Below are positions 20,828 through 30,571 of a DNA stretch of 64,000 nucleotides, one piece after another. The DNA lies in contig NZ_CDBH01000025.1 of NCBI RefSeq assembly GCF_000820305.1, positions 62,001-126,000 on the forward strand, in the 5' to 3' direction. The number at the start of each line of letters is the position of its first letter. The first letter of the stretch is position 1. Under the pieces are notes generated by a model, which saw only the letters and a list, made by a program, of their open reading frames with translations, ran no database searches and had not been told where the DNA came from. The DNA comes from Aeromonas dhakensis (GTDB lineage Bacteria; Pseudomonadota; Gammaproteobacteria; Enterobacterales; Aeromonadaceae). Both the position numbers and the translations under genes were made by a program.

Positions 20828-21560
20828 TCACTTTCTCTTCGTTCTTCTTCCAGCCAACTGCCATCCCGGTGTCGTATCGAAGATCCACGTAAGCAACCCG
20901 CTCACGGGGTTCGATGACCGGAAAGGCATCGATAAACCGCTGCAGTCGAAGCGCGATATCCGAGCGCCCCAAAAACAGCTGAATGTTGCCATCCAGGGTC
21001 AGTTCCCAGGCATGGCGAGGGGTCAGATTCACCCCCAGCAGCTTGTATCCTCTGGCCGCCAGCTGCGCCTCGTACTGACGGCTGGCCTCCAGCACCTTGA
21101 CGGCCTGATCTTCCGGCCCGGACAGCTGCATCAGGGGGGTCTTCACCCTGTCCGGCGCACTGAACACCTCACCCTTGGTGTTGACGAAGCGGTTGCCGTT
21201 CCAGCGAGCCGCCACCGCCTGTTCGGTGAGGTAGACCTTGATCTTGTTGGGCCACTTCTTGCGTACCGAGACCTGGGCCACCCAAGGCAAGGCGTTCAAC
21301 CGCGCCTGCAATTCGTTCACGTCCAACTCGAAGAAGTTGCGCAGTTCGGCGCCATCCAGCACGGCGCTGCGCAGTTCATCGGTTTGCAAATACTGGTGTT
21401 GCCCCTGCAGCAACAGCTCGCTCATGGGCAACCGATTGGCATCCGTCAGCCAATCTTTAACATCCAGCGCGGTCTGGTAGAGGCCCCACATGACCAGGAG
21501 GAAAAATCCCACCCCGGCGATGAAGCCTCCCTTGGTGCGCCCTTGTGCCCTTGCCTCCAC
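20808..21560 (-). CDS. ftsQ: cell division protein FtsQ
   Basis: Bitopic divisome protein that recruits FtsL-FtsB, 250 aa (E. coli 276). It has a short basic N-terminus (MEARAQGRTKG), one membrane segment (about 12-30, GFIAGVGFFLLVMWGLYQTA), then a POTRA domain (about 40-110) and the beta domain. The start codon is GTG at 21560 with GGGG nine bases upstream. It overlaps ftsA by 20 nt. A strong promoter lies in the 97-bp gap after murC, where ddlB sits in enterobacteria. Confidence 0.93.
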   Translation of the reverse strand: MEARAQGRTKGGFIAGVGFFLLVMWGLYQTALDVKDWLTDANRLPMSELLLQGQHQYLQTDELRSAVLDGAELRNFFELDVNELQARLNALPWVAQVSVRKKWPNKIKVYLTEQAVAARWNGNRFVNTKGEVFSAPDRVKTPLMQLSGPEDQAVKVLEASRQYEAQLAARGYKLLGVNLTPRHAWELTLDGNIQLFLGRSDIALRLQRFIDAFPVIEPRERVAYVDLRYDTGMAVGWKKNEEKVNDQNRR

Positions 21561-21588
21561 CCGATCGATCCCCGTTTAACGCGCCATG

Positions 21589-21607
21589 CCGGCCCTTTGC
21601 AGGCCGG
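21589..21607 (-). promoter_or_regulatory. GC-rich hairpin at the predicted 5' end of the ftsQAZ transcript
   Basis: Minus-strand CCGGCC / GGCCGG stem with a 7-nt loop. Given the -10 at 21614-21619, transcription should start at about 21605-21608, placing the hairpin at the extreme 5' end of the message. It lacks a T-run and so is not an obvious terminator for murC. Confidence 0.45.
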
Positions 21608-21613
21608 TTCGCC

Positions 21614-21641
21614 ATTATATAGGCCCCGGCTTGGCGGTCAA
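21614..21641 (-). promoter_or_regulatory. sigma-70 promoter of ftsQAZ
   Basis: Minus strand TTGACC (21636-21641), 16-bp spacer, TATAAT (21614-21619). The -10 is a perfect consensus and the -35 matches five of six. It is the best-looking housekeeping promoter I see in the window and lies in the murC-ftsQ gap. Confidence 0.75.
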
Positions 21642-21657
21642 AATACTCATTGGGCCC

Positions 21658-23112
21658 TCAGGCGCCGGATTTCATGCTCTCGATGCTCAATTTCATCTCG
21701 CCGAGACGCCGTGCCAGCGCCCCGACGTTCCCTGCCCCCTGGGTCAGCACCAGATCCCCCTCGCCGACCAGGCCGGCCAGTACCGCCGGCACATCGTCCG
21801 GCGTCGCGACAAAGATGGGTTCCAGACTGCCGCGGGAGCGGATGGAGCGGCACAGGGCGCGGCCATCGGCGCCCGGAATAGGCTCTTCACCGGCGGCATA
21901 GACCTCCAGCATCACCAGCACGTCCACCTTGGAGAGCACGTCAGCGAAATCTTCATAGAGATCACGGGTACGGGTGTAGCGGTGCGGCTGGAACACCATC
22001 ACCAGTCGCTTCTCGGGCCAGCCGGCGCGAGCGGCGTTGATGGTGACCTTGACCTCGCTCGGGTGGTGACCGTAGTCATCCACCAGCATGGCCTTGCCGC
22101 GGCCGGTCTCGAACTCGCCATATTGCTGGAAGCGGCGACCCACCCCTTCAAACTTGGCCAGCGCCCGGATGATGGCATCATCGCCGATCCCGTCCTCGGT
22201 GGCGACCGCAATCGCCGCGGCGGCATTGAGGGCGTTGTGGATGCCGGGCAGATTGAGGGTCACCTCCAGCTCGCCGGCATCCTTGCGACGGACCCGGAAA
22301 CGGCTGCGGTTGCTGGTCTGCACGAAGTCCAGCACCTGCACGTCGGCATCATCACTCAGGCCATAGGTGATGGTGGGACGCGCGATCTCCGGCAGCATGC
22401 CGCGGATCACAGGGTCATCCACGCACACCACGGCCAGCCCGTAGAACGGCAGATTGTGCAGGAAGTCGATGAAGGTGGCCTTCAGCTTGGAGAAGTCGCC
22501 ACCATAGGTGTCCATGTGATCCGCTTCAATGTTGGTCACGATGGAGACCATCGGCTGCAGATGCAGGAAGGAGGCGTCGCTCTCGTCCGCTTCGGCAATC
22601 AGATAGCGGCTGCTGCCCAGGCGGGCATTGGTGCCGGCGCTGTTGAGCAGGCCACCGATGACGAAGGTCGGATCCCGGTCCGCCTCGGCATAGATGCTCG
22701 CCACCAGGCTGGTGGTGGTGGTCTTGCCGTGGGTGCCGGCGATGGCGATGCCATGGCGGAAACGCATCAGCTCGGCCAGCATCTCGGCGCGGCGCACCAC
22801 AGGAATGCGCAGCTCGCGGGCAGCCAGCAGCTCGGGGTTGTCCTGCTTGATGGCGGTAGAGACCACCACCACGCTCGCCTCGTTCACGTGCTCGGCACTG
22901 TGGCCCACGAAGATGTGGGCACCGAGGGACTCGAGCCGTTCGGTCACCGCATTGCGGGCCAGATCCGAGCCGGTCACCTGATACCCTTCGTTGGCAAGGA
23001 CTTCAGCGATACCGCCCATCCCGGCCCCACCGATGCCGATGAAGTGAATACGACGCACCCGGCGCATTTCAGGGATAACGGTACGCAGTTTTGCCAGTTC
23101 AACCTTGGTCAT
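21658..23112 (-). CDS. murC: UDP-N-acetylmuramate--L-alanine ligase
   Basis: Adds L-Ala to UDP-MurNAc, the first amino acid step of the peptidoglycan precursor. The ATG at 23112 ([19 protein letters not shown]) gives 484 aa and has GAGAG six bases upstream. An ATG two codons earlier (23118) would overlap the murG stop as ATGA and is also possible. Motifs: [12 protein letters not shown] (UDP-binding), the ATP loop AGTHGKTTT, and [10 protein letters not shown]. ftsQ follows directly; no ddlB is present. Confidence 0.96.
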   Translation of the reverse strand: MTKVELAKLRTVIPEMRRVRRIHFIGIGGAGMGGIAEVLANEGYQVTGSDLARNAVTERLESLGAHIFVGHSAEHVNEASVVVVSTAIKQDNPELLAARELRIPVVRRAEMLAELMRFRHGIAIAGTHGKTTTTSLVASIYAEADRDPTFVIGGLLNSAGTNARLGSSRYLIAEADESDASFLHLQPMVSIVTNIEADHMDTYGGDFSKLKATFIDFLHNLPFYGLAVVCVDDPVIRGMLPEIARPTITYGLSDDADVQVLDFVQTSNRSRFRVRRKDAGELEVTLNLPGIHNALNAAAAIAVATEDGIGDDAIIRALAKFEGVGRRFQQYGEFETGRGKAMLVDDYGHHPSEVKVTINAARAGWPEKRLVMVFQPHRYTRTRDLYEDFADVLSKVDVLVMLEVYAAGEEPIPGADGRALCRSIRSRGSLEPIFVATPDDVPAVLAGLVGEGDLVLTQGAGNVGALARRLGEMKLSIESMKSGA

Positions 23113-23114
23113 AA

Positions 23115-24194
23115 TCATCTCTCGCTCTGCCCGGTCGCCAGGCGTTTGCACTCATCGGCGACCCGCTCGGCGGCATCGATGATGGCGACGCGACGGGCAG
23201 CCTGGGCCATGTTCAATAGGGTTTCCCTGCGCCCGGCAAGCCAGGAGAGACGCGCAGCCAGCGAGGCCGTGGTCAGCTCGGATTGGGGCAGGAATTCAGC
23301 CGCACCGCCGTCGACCAGAGTCAGGGCGTTGCGGGTCTGGTGATCATCCACCGCGTGGGGCAGCGGCACAAAAATGGCGGCAACCCCGGCGGCGGCGACT
23401 TCGGAGACGGTCAGCGCCCCGGCCCGGCACACCACCAGGTCTGCCCAGGCATAGGCACCGGCCATGTCCTTGATAAATTCACTCACCTCGGCCGCAACAC
23501 CCTGCTTGGCGTAGGCCTCGGCCACGGCATCGCGATTGCCCTTGCCGCACTGGTGACGCACCTCGATGGGGACCCCGGCCGCTGCCACCGCCGGCGGCAC
23601 CTGCTCGTTGAGCACCCGGGCCCCCAGGCTGCCACCGACGATCAGCAGCCGCAGCGGCTCTGCACTGCTGCGCAGTTGCGGATCCGGCAGAGCCACCACC
23701 TCAGGACGCACCGGGTTGCCCACCACGGCGGTGCGACGGCTCGGCGCAAAGGCGCCCGGGAAGGCCATCAGCACCCGCTTGGCGAGGCGAGCCAGCAGCT
23801 TGTTGGTCATGCCGGCAGCGGCATTCTGCTCATGGAGCAGCAACGGGATGCCGGACAGCCAGGCGGCCACGCCACCCGGACCGGAGGCAAAACCGCCCAT
23901 GCCGAGCACCACGTCGGGGCGAATGGTCTTGAGCACCCGGCGCGCCTGCAGCACGGATTTTACGATGCGATAGGGGGCCGCCAGCAGCCGCTTGATGCCA
24001 TTGCCACGCACCCCCTGGATATCGATGAAGGAGATGGGATAACCATGGGCAGGCACCAGCTCCGCCTCCATCCGGTCGGCGGTACCGAGCCAGTGAATGG
24101 TCCAGCCCTGGGCCTTGAGGCGATCGGCCACGGCCAGACCGGGGAACACGTGGCCCCCGGTACCGCCTGCCATCACCAACAGCGTCTTGCTCAC
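23115..24194 (-). CDS. murG: undecaprenyldiphospho-muramoylpentapeptide GlcNAc transferase (lipid II synthase)
   Basis: Peripheral inner-membrane GT-B glycosyltransferase that converts lipid I to lipid II; 359 aa (E. coli 355). The N-terminal G-loop is [16 protein letters not shown], the second is [11 protein letters not shown], and the UDP-GlcNAc site lies in [15 protein letters not shown] and [16 protein letters not shown]. Its start overlaps the ftsW stop by 1 nt. Confidence 0.97.
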   Translation of the reverse strand: MSKTLLVMAGGTGGHVFPGLAVADRLKAQGWTIHWLGTADRMEAELVPAHGYPISFIDIQGVRGNGIKRLLAAPYRIVKSVLQARRVLKTIRPDVVLGMGGFASGPGGVAAWLSGIPLLLHEQNAAAGMTNKLLARLAKRVLMAFPGAFAPSRRTAVVGNPVRPEVVALPDPQLRSSAEPLRLLIVGGSLGARVLNEQVPPAVAAAGVPIEVRHQCGKGNRDAVAEAYAKQGVAAEVSEFIKDMAGAYAWADLVVCRAGALTVSEVAAAGVAAIFVPLPHAVDDHQTRNALTLVDGGAAEFLPQSELTTASLAARLSWLAGRRETLLNMAQAARRVAIIDAAERVADECKRLATGQSER

Positions 24195-25375
24195 TAAACC
24201 TCCCGCACGCGCGCCTGGGCACTGGCCTGACGCAACTCGAAATCGATACGAATCAACATGCTCACCGCCACCATCATGATGATGAGGCTCGAACCACCAT
24301 AACTGACCAGCGGCAGGGTCAGACCCTTGGTCGGCATCATGCCACTGGCGGCGCCGACGTTGACGAAGGTCTGGAAGCTGAACCAGATGCCGATGCCGAT
24401 GGCCAGATAGCCTTCATACAGCCGCTCCGCCACCAGCGCCTGGTGGCCCAGCTTGAGCGCCTTGACCGAGAGCGCGAAGATGAGGAAGAGCGCGCCCAGC
24501 ACGCCCACATACCCCAGCTCTTCACCCAGGATCGCAAACACGAAGTCGGTGTGAGCTTCCGGCAGGTACTCCATCTTCTGGATGGAGTTGCCGAGCCCCT
24601 CGCCAAACCAGCTGCCACGACCGAAGGCCATCAGCGACTGGGTCAGCTGGTAGCCGCTGCCGAACGGATCGGCCCAGGGGTCGAGGAAGGAGGTGACCCG
24701 CCGCATCCGGTAGGGCTCGGCGATGATCAGGGTCACCACAGCGCTCACCCCCACCAGGATGAGGCCGATGAACTGCACCAGGCGAGCGCCGGCCAGGAAC
24801 AGCATGCCCAGCGACGTCACGAACATCACCACCACAGACCCTAGGTCAGGCTGTGCCAGCAGCAGGATGGCCACCACGAACAGGACCGCCATCGGCTTCA
24901 TGAAGCCGATGAAGCGCTCACGTACCTCGCTCTGGCGGCGCACCAGGTAGCCGGCCAGATAGACAAACAGTGCCAGCTTGCCAAACTCGGCCGGCTGCAG
25001 GTTGAAGGGGCCAAGCGGCAACCAGCGCACCGAGCCGTTGACGCTGCGCCCCACCAGCAGCACCAGCACCAGCATGACGATGGCCAGCAGCAGCATGGGG
25101 CCGTTGTAGTGTTGCCAGCGGGCCATGGGCACCTGCAGTACGAACCAGGAGACCCCGAGCGCCATCAGCAAGAACAGGCCATGGCGCTTCACGAACATGA
25201 AGGGATCGTTGTTGATGGCGATCCCCTCCGGAATGGAGGCGGACGCAACTATCACCAGACCCACCGCCATCAGCGCCAACGCCAGCACCACCAGCTGCCG
25301 GTCGTAGAGACCGGCAGGGCGTGCCGGCAACAGCCAGCGCTGCAGGAAGCCCGCTACTGTGCGCAGGGCGTTCAT
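24194..25375 (-). CDS. ftsW: septal peptidoglycan glycosyltransferase FtsW
   Basis: SEDS-family polytopic membrane glycosyltransferase that works with FtsI (PBP3) in septal peptidoglycan synthesis; 393 aa (E. coli 414). About ten hydrophobic segments are visible. SEDS signatures include [12 protein letters not shown], the segment [20 protein letters not shown], the [10 protein letters not shown] region with the conserved Asp, and [12 protein letters not shown] near the end. It overlaps the 3' end of murD by 4 nt. Confidence 0.96.
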   Translation of the reverse strand: MNALRTVAGFLQRWLLPARPAGLYDRQLVVLALALMAVGLVIVASASIPEGIAINNDPFMFVKRHGLFLLMALGVSWFVLQVPMARWQHYNGPMLLLAIVMLVLVLLVGRSVNGSVRWLPLGPFNLQPAEFGKLALFVYLAGYLVRRQSEVRERFIGFMKPMAVLFVVAILLLAQPDLGSVVVMFVTSLGMLFLAGARLVQFIGLILVGVSAVVTLIIAEPYRMRRVTSFLDPWADPFGSGYQLTQSLMAFGRGSWFGEGLGNSIQKMEYLPEAHTDFVFAILGEELGYVGVLGALFLIFALSVKALKLGHQALVAERLYEGYLAIGIGIWFSFQTFVNVGAASGMMPTKGLTLPLVSYGGSSLIIMMVAVSMLIRIDFELRQASAQARVREV

Positions 25376-26655
25376 AAGGCCATCACCAGCTCGGTGAAAC
25401 GATCACCGCGCGCTTCGAAAGACTTGAACTGGTCCAGGCTGGCGCAGGCGGGTGCCAGCAGCACCCAGTCGCCGGGCCTGGCATCGGCAGCCGCCTTGGC
25501 GACCGCGGCATCGAGATCGGCAACCCGCTCGGTCTGCTCACCCAGTGCCAGCAGCACCTCGGCATCCTGGCCGAAGCAGTACATGTGATCGATCTGGCTG
25601 CCGAGCAGGGCTTGCACCGGGCCGAAATCCTGGCCCTTGCCCTGGCCGCCGGCCAGCAGCAGCAGACGGCCTTTCACCGATTCACGCACCCCGGCCACGG
25701 CGGCCAGGGTAGCCCCCACGTTGGTGGCCTTGGAGTCGTTGATCCAGCGCACCCCGTTCACCTCGCGCACGAAGCGGGCGCGGTGCGGCAACCCCTCGAA
25801 GCGGCGCAGCACGGCGAGCTGGGGCTCTCGCGGAATGCCCACCGCATCGCACAGAGCCATGGCGGCCAGGGCGTTGGCCTGGTTGTGGGCACCGACGATC
25901 TTCATCTCGTCCACCGCCAGCAACGGCTCGCCGTGCAGGGTCAGCCACTGGCGCCCCTCCAACTCACAGCGCCCGTAACCGTTGCAATCGAGACCGAAGC
26001 TCTGCCACACCTGACCCACGTCGGGCAGGGTCTGGGCATCGTCACGATTGACCAGAATGTGCTGGGAGTGCTGATGGATCTCCATCTTGGCGGCGCGGTA
26101 GTCGGCCATGCCTTGATAGCGATCCATATGATCTTCACTGAGGTTCAATACCACGGAAGCGGCGGCGCGCAGGCTGTGGGTGGTCTCCAGCTGGAAGCTG
26201 GAGAGCTCCAGCACGCAGAGATCCATCGGCTGCTTGAGCAGCTCCAGCGCCGGCGTGCCTATGTTGCCACCAACGCCCACCTTGAGGCCGGCTTCGGCGA
26301 TCATCTCGCCCACCAGGGTAGTCACAGTGCTCTTGCCGTTGGAGCCGGTGATGGCGATGACCGGCACTTCGGTGTCGCGCACAAACAGCTCGATGTCACC
26401 GACGATCTGCACCCCGCACTCGGCGGCGGCTTTCAGCTCGGGGGTGGCCAAGGCGATGCCCGGGCTCGCCACTATCATGTGCGCCTGCTTGAGGCGCTCG
26501 CCGTCCAGCCCGTGAATGAGCTCCACCTCGGGCGGCAGCTGATCCTTGCCGGGCGGGTTGGCGCGGGTGTCCATCACCAGCGGCGTGACGCCACGGCCGA
26601 GGAAGTAGTCGACGCAGGAGAGTCCGGTTTTGCCAAGTCCGATGATGATGACCAT
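25372..26655 (-). CDS. murD: UDP-N-acetylmuramoylalanine--D-glutamate ligase
   Basis: Adds D-Glu to UDP-MurNAc-L-Ala; 427 aa (E. coli 438). It starts [20 protein letters not shown], with the nucleotide-sugar loop GLGKTG. The ATP loop [11 protein letters not shown], the conserved [11 protein letters not shown] and the C-terminal domain [13 protein letters not shown] are present. mraY ends 3 bp upstream and ftsW overlaps its end by 4 nt. Confidence 0.97.
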   Translation of the reverse strand: MVIIIGLGKTGLSCVDYFLGRGVTPLVMDTRANPPGKDQLPPEVELIHGLDGERLKQAHMIVASPGIALATPELKAAAECGVQIVGDIELFVRDTEVPVIAITGSNGKSTVTTLVGEMIAEAGLKVGVGGNIGTPALELLKQPMDLCVLELSSFQLETTHSLRAAASVVLNLSEDHMDRYQGMADYRAAKMEIHQHSQHILVNRDDAQTLPDVGQVWQSFGLDCNGYGRCELEGRQWLTLHGEPLLAVDEMKIVGAHNQANALAAMALCDAVGIPREPQLAVLRRFEGLPHRARFVREVNGVRWINDSKATNVGATLAAVAGVRESVKGRLLLLAGGQGKGQDFGPVQALLGSQIDHMYCFGQDAEVLLALGEQTERVADLDAAVAKAAADARPGDWVLLAPACASLDQFKSFEARGDRFTELVMAL

Positions 26656-26658
26656 GGC

Positions 26659-27741
26659 TTACCTCACCTTCAGGGTGGCAAGGCCGAGCAGCACCAGCAT
26701 GAGGGTGATGATCCAGAAGCGCACGATGACGCGCGGCTCCGGCCAGCCCTTCTTCTCATAGTGGTGATGGATCGGCGCCATACGGAAGATGCGCACGCCG
26801 CGCAGCTTGTAGGACCCCACCTGCAGGATCACCGAGACGGTCTCCATCACGAAGACCCCGCCCATGATCACCAGCAGGAACTCCTGGCGTACCAGCACGG
26901 CGATGGTGCCGAGCGCGCCGCCCAGCGCCAGGGAGCCCACGTCCCCCATGAAGACCTGGGCCGGATAGGTGTTGAACCAGAGGAACCCCAGACCGGCGCC
27001 GACGATGGCGGTACAGACAATAACCAGCTCGGAGGTATAGGGCACGTAGGGAATGTGCAGGTAGCTGGCAAAATTGACGTTGCCGGTCGCCCAGGCGATG
27101 AAGGCGAAGCCCCCCGCCACCATCACGGTCGGCATGATGGCCAGACCGTCGAGGCCGTCGGTCAGGTTGACCGCGTTGGAGGTGCCGACGATGACGAAGT
27201 AGGTCAGTACGATGAACATCAGGCCGAGCTGCGGCATCACGTCCTTGAGGAAGGGCACTACCAGCTGGGTCTGACCGTCGTGAGTGGCGGTGGCGTAGAG
27301 GAACACAGCCACCCCCAGCGCAACGGCGGACTGCCAGAAGTACTTCCAGCGGGCGATCAGGCCGTCGGTATTCTTGCGCACCACCTTGAGGTAGTCATCG
27401 GCGAAGCCGATGGCGCCGTAGGCACCCAGCACGAACAGCACCAGCCAGACATAAGGGTTGTCGAGACGGCACCAGAGCAGCACCGAGATGAAGATGGCAG
27501 CGATGATCATCAGGCCGCCCATGGTCGGGGTGCCTTTCTTGCTCAGGTGCGACTCGGGGCCGTCATTGCGGATCACCTGGCCGAATTTGAGGATCTGCAG
27601 GCGGCGGATGAGGCGCGGCCCCATCCAGAGCGCCACCACCAGACCGGTGATGATCGACAGGATGGCGCGAAACGTCAGGTAGGAGAAGACGTTGAAGAAG
27701 GTGAAGTGCGGGGTGAGCAGTTCCGCCAGCCAGACTAGCAT
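26659..27741 (-). CDS. mraY: phospho-N-acetylmuramoyl-pentapeptide transferase (lipid I synthase)
   Basis: Integral membrane enzyme that moves phospho-MurNAc-pentapeptide onto undecaprenyl phosphate. It is 360 aa, identical to the E. coli length, with about ten membrane segments. Signature motifs include [22 protein letters not shown] with the DD pair, [26 protein letters not shown] and the [13 protein letters not shown] histidine triad. It overlaps the 3' end of murF by 7 nt. Confidence 0.97.
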   Translation of the reverse strand: MLVWLAELLTPHFTFFNVFSYLTFRAILSIITGLVVALWMGPRLIRRLQILKFGQVIRNDGPESHLSKKGTPTMGGLMIIAAIFISVLLWCRLDNPYVWLVLFVLGAYGAIGFADDYLKVVRKNTDGLIARWKYFWQSAVALGVAVFLYATATHDGQTQLVVPFLKDVMPQLGLMFIVLTYFVIVGTSNAVNLTDGLDGLAIMPTVMVAGGFAFIAWATGNVNFASYLHIPYVPYTSELVIVCTAIVGAGLGFLWFNTYPAQVFMGDVGSLALGGALGTIAVLVRQEFLLVIMGGVFVMETVSVILQVGSYKLRGVRIFRMAPIHHHYEKKGWPEPRVIVRFWIITLMLVLLGLATLKVR

Positions 27742-29090
27742 GTGGCCGACTCCTGATGGTCTTTGACCATCTCGACGATATCTTCCATGCGGGAGCCGCG
27801 GGCACCCTTGACCAGAATCGAAATTTCTTGATGTGTTTTTATCATTTGCGCAAGCACTTCAAACAACGACGCCTTGTTATCGAAATGTCGGCCAGCCGCG
27901 GCATCTGCGGTGTGGCGACTCTGTTCTCCTACCGTCAGCACGGCATCCAGACCGCGCTCACGGGCGTGGCGACCGACCCGGGCATGCTGCTCGGCGGACT
28001 CCTCACCCAACTCCTTCATGTCACCGAACACCAGCACCTTGTAGCCGTTCATGGCGGTCAGGGTATCGATACCCGCCAGCACGGACTCCACGCTGGCGTT
28101 GTAGGTGTCGTCCACCAGGGTAAGACCACCCCAGCGCTGGACGCAGAAGCGGCCCTTGACCGGCGCCATCTGCTCGAGCCCGGCCTTGATCGAGGCGAGC
28201 GAGGCGCCGAGCGCCAGCGTGCCGGCGGCGGCGGCCAGCGCGTTGGCCACGTTGTGGCGACCCGGAATGGCCAGAGTCAGGCTCACCTCACCCTGCGGGG
28301 TCACCATGACGAACTCGGCACAACCCTGCTGATTGATCACCACGTTTCTGGCGTGGAACGGCTGATGCTGATCCTCGATGGAGAAGGCGCAGTGAATGCC
28401 GCGGGCCTGCCATTTGGGCCAGAACTCGTTGTCGGCGTTGACGATGGCGGGGCCACCTTCGCACAGGCCCTCAAAAATCTCGCTCTTGGCGTGGAACACC
28501 CCTTCCAGCGAGCCGAAGCCCTCCAGATGGGCGGCCGCCACGTTGTTGATGATGGCGGCATCGGGTCTGGCCAGCGAGGTGGTCCAGGCGATCTCGCCCG
28601 GGTGGTTGGCCCCCAGCTCCATCACCGCGAACCGGTGTTGCGGCTCGAGGCGCAGCAGGGTGAGCGGCACTCCCACCTCGTTGTTGAAGTTGCCGGCGGT
28701 GGCCAGCACTTCCCCTTCCTGGCGCAGAATGGCAGTCGCCATCTCTTTCACCGTGGTCTTGCCGCAGCTGCCGGTGATGGCCAGCACTTTCGGGTTGATG
28801 CGCTCGCGCACCAGCCGACCGAGGCGACCCAGCCCCTTGAGGGTATCGGCCACCACCAGCTGAGGGATCGCCAGCGGCAATTCACGCTCCACCAGCAGGG
28901 CGGAGGCGCCGGCGGCCACGGCCTGGTCGCAGAAATCATGGGCATCGAAACGCTCGCCGTGCAGCGCTACGAACAGGGCGCCAACGCCCAGGGTACGGGT
29001 GTCGGTACTGACAGCAGTGATCGCTTCGTCTTCACCAATCAGACGGGCATCGAGTACCTGCGCCAACTCGGCAAGCCTGAGGGTCATCAT
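27735..29090 (-). CDS. murF: UDP-N-acetylmuramoyl-tripeptide--D-alanyl-D-alanine ligase
   Basis: Adds the D-Ala-D-Ala dipeptide to the muramoyl tripeptide; 451 aa (E. coli 452). The ATP loop [36 protein letters not shown] and [13 protein letters not shown] are all family motifs. It overlaps the 3' end of murE by 4 nt and the start of mraY by 7 nt. Confidence 0.97.
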   Translation of the reverse strand: MMTLRLAELAQVLDARLIGEDEAITAVSTDTRTLGVGALFVALHGERFDAHDFCDQAVAAGASALLVERELPLAIPQLVVADTLKGLGRLGRLVRERINPKVLAITGSCGKTTVKEMATAILRQEGEVLATAGNFNNEVGVPLTLLRLEPQHRFAVMELGANHPGEIAWTTSLARPDAAIINNVAAAHLEGFGSLEGVFHAKSEIFEGLCEGGPAIVNADNEFWPKWQARGIHCAFSIEDQHQPFHARNVVINQQGCAEFVMVTPQGEVSLTLAIPGRHNVANALAAAAGTLALGASLASIKAGLEQMAPVKGRFCVQRWGGLTLVDDTYNASVESVLAGIDTLTAMNGYKVLVFGDMKELGEESAEQHARVGRHARERGLDAVLTVGEQSRHTADAAAGRHFDNKASLFEVLAQMIKTHQEISILVKGARGSRMEDIVEMVKDHQESATC

Positions 29091-30571
29091 GCGAATGACT
29101 CCAATAATGTGTGCAAGGCGGCCGCGACGGTTTCCCGGTCGCTGTAGTGCCGCTTGTCGGTTCCAATGATCTGATAATCCTCGTGGCCTTTACCGGCCAC
29201 CAGGATGATGTCCTGTTTGTTTGCCTGACTCAGCGCCAACTGGATCGCCTTGACCCTGTCGTGCTCGATCTGCACGGCGCCAGGATCGCGAAGACCCGCC
29301 ACCATGTCGGCCATGATCCGGGCCGGCTCCTCGGTACGGGGGTTGTCGTCGGTCAGGATCACGCGATCCGCATGCAGCTCGGCCATGGCGGCCATCATGG
29401 GGCGCTTGCCGCGATCCCGATCGCCACCACATCCCACCAGGCACCAGAGCCGTCCTTCACAGTGCACCCGCAGGGCCTGCAGCGCCTTCTCCAGCGCATC
29501 CGGCGTGTGGGCATAATCGACCACGGCGAGCGGCGCCTTGCCGCCACCGAAACACTCCATGCGACCGGTCACCGGCTGCAGTTGCGGCGCGGTGGCCAGC
29601 AACTCGTCGAAGTCATAGCCGAGCACCAGCATGGCGCCCATCGCGGCCAGCACGTTGCTGACGTTGAAGCGCCCGAGCAAGGGGGCGGATAATACACCAT
29701 TCCCCCAACTGGAGTTAATCTGCGTGCGAAAACCTTGCTGGTGGAAATGGGGGTCTTGCGCCGTCAGCTGTCGCCCCGGGTGATTGGCAACCGGGCCGTG
29801 CACGCTGAACGCCACCGCGGCCGGATAAGCGGCCAGCCACTGGCGACCCAGGCGGTCATCGGCATTGAGCACGGCGCAAGGTTCTGCCACCAGTTTCAGC
29901 AGCTCTTCCTTGGCGGCGCCATAGGCCTCCATGGTGCCGTGATAGTCCAGGTGATCCCGGCTCAGGTTGGTGAACACGGCAGCGGCAAACGGCAGGGCAG
30001 CCACGCGGTGCTGCACCAGACCGTGGCTGGAAACCTCCATCGCCACCAGATCCGCCCCCTGCGTCTGCAGGGCGGCCAGATTGGCCTGTACCTGCAGCGC
30101 GCTGCCGGTGGTGTTCTCAGCTTCGATAAGATCGCCGAACAGGCCGTTGCCGATCGTGCCCATCACCCCGGCCTTGCCCCCCAGCAGGGTGCGCCAGTTG
30201 GCGACCAGCAGTGCCGTGGTGCTCTTGCCGTTGGTGCCTGTGATGCCCACCAGCGCCAGCTTGCTGGCCGGCTGGTCGTAGAAATAGCCGGCCAGCTCGG
30301 AGAGGCGGGCCGGCAGATTGGGCACGCCGATGCAGGGCACGGTCAGCGTTGGGGCCACGAATTCCCCGTCCTCTTCAAACAGTACGGCGGTCGCTCCCTG
30401 AGCCACCGCCTGTTCGATAAACCATCTGCCATCCACCTGATGCCCGCGAATCGCCACGAAGAGACAACCGGGCCCGACGCGCCGACTGTCCAGCTGGATG
30501 TCGGTGAGTGCGAGCGCCGGGGCAGTAATGCCAAAGGGGCGCATCAGCTGATCAAGTGCGCGGGACAACAT
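29087..30571 (-). CDS. murE: UDP-N-acetylmuramoyl-L-alanyl-D-glutamate--meso-diaminopimelate ligase
   Basis: Adds the third residue of the stem peptide. The ATG at 30571 (MLSRALDQLMRPFGI) gives 494 aa (E. coli 495); an in-frame extension upstream lies inside ftsI and is rejected. The ATP loop is VGITGTNGKSTTA. The DNPR motif in LTDDNPRTEEP marks specificity for meso-diaminopimelate rather than lysine. Its start overlaps the ftsI 3' end by 20 nt. Confidence 0.97.
   Translation of the reverse strand: MLSRALDQLMRPFGITAPALALTDIQLDSRRVGPGCLFVAIRGHQVDGRWFIEQAVAQGATAVLFEEDGEFVAPTLTVPCIGVPNLPARLSELAGYFYDQPASKLALVGITGTNGKSTTALLVANWRTLLGGKAGVMGTIGNGLFGDLIEAENTTGSALQVQANLAALQTQGADLVAMEVSSHGLVQHRVAALPFAAAVFTNLSRDHLDYHGTMEAYGAAKEELLKLVAEPCAVLNADDRLGRQWLAAYPAAVAFSVHGPVANHPGRQLTAQDPHFHQQGFRTQINSSWGNGVLSAPLLGRFNVSNVLAAMGAMLVLGYDFDELLATAPQLQPVTGRMECFGGGKAPLAVVDYAHTPDALEKALQALRVHCEGRLWCLVGCGGDRDRGKRPMMAAMAELHADRVILTDDNPRTEEPARIMADMVAGLRDPGAVQIEHDRVKAIQLALSQANKQDIILVAGKGHEDYQIIGTDKRHYSDRETVAAALHTLLESFA

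Noticed and set aside
25585..27738. 717-codon plus-strand open frame antisense to murD and mraY
   Set aside because: Histidine-, glycine- and glutamine-rich translation without domains; a by-product of GC-rich codon use in the real minus-strand genes. The same holds for long antisense frames over secA (13513-15570), ftsA (19439-20917), murC (21586-23343) and ftsI (30642-32258).
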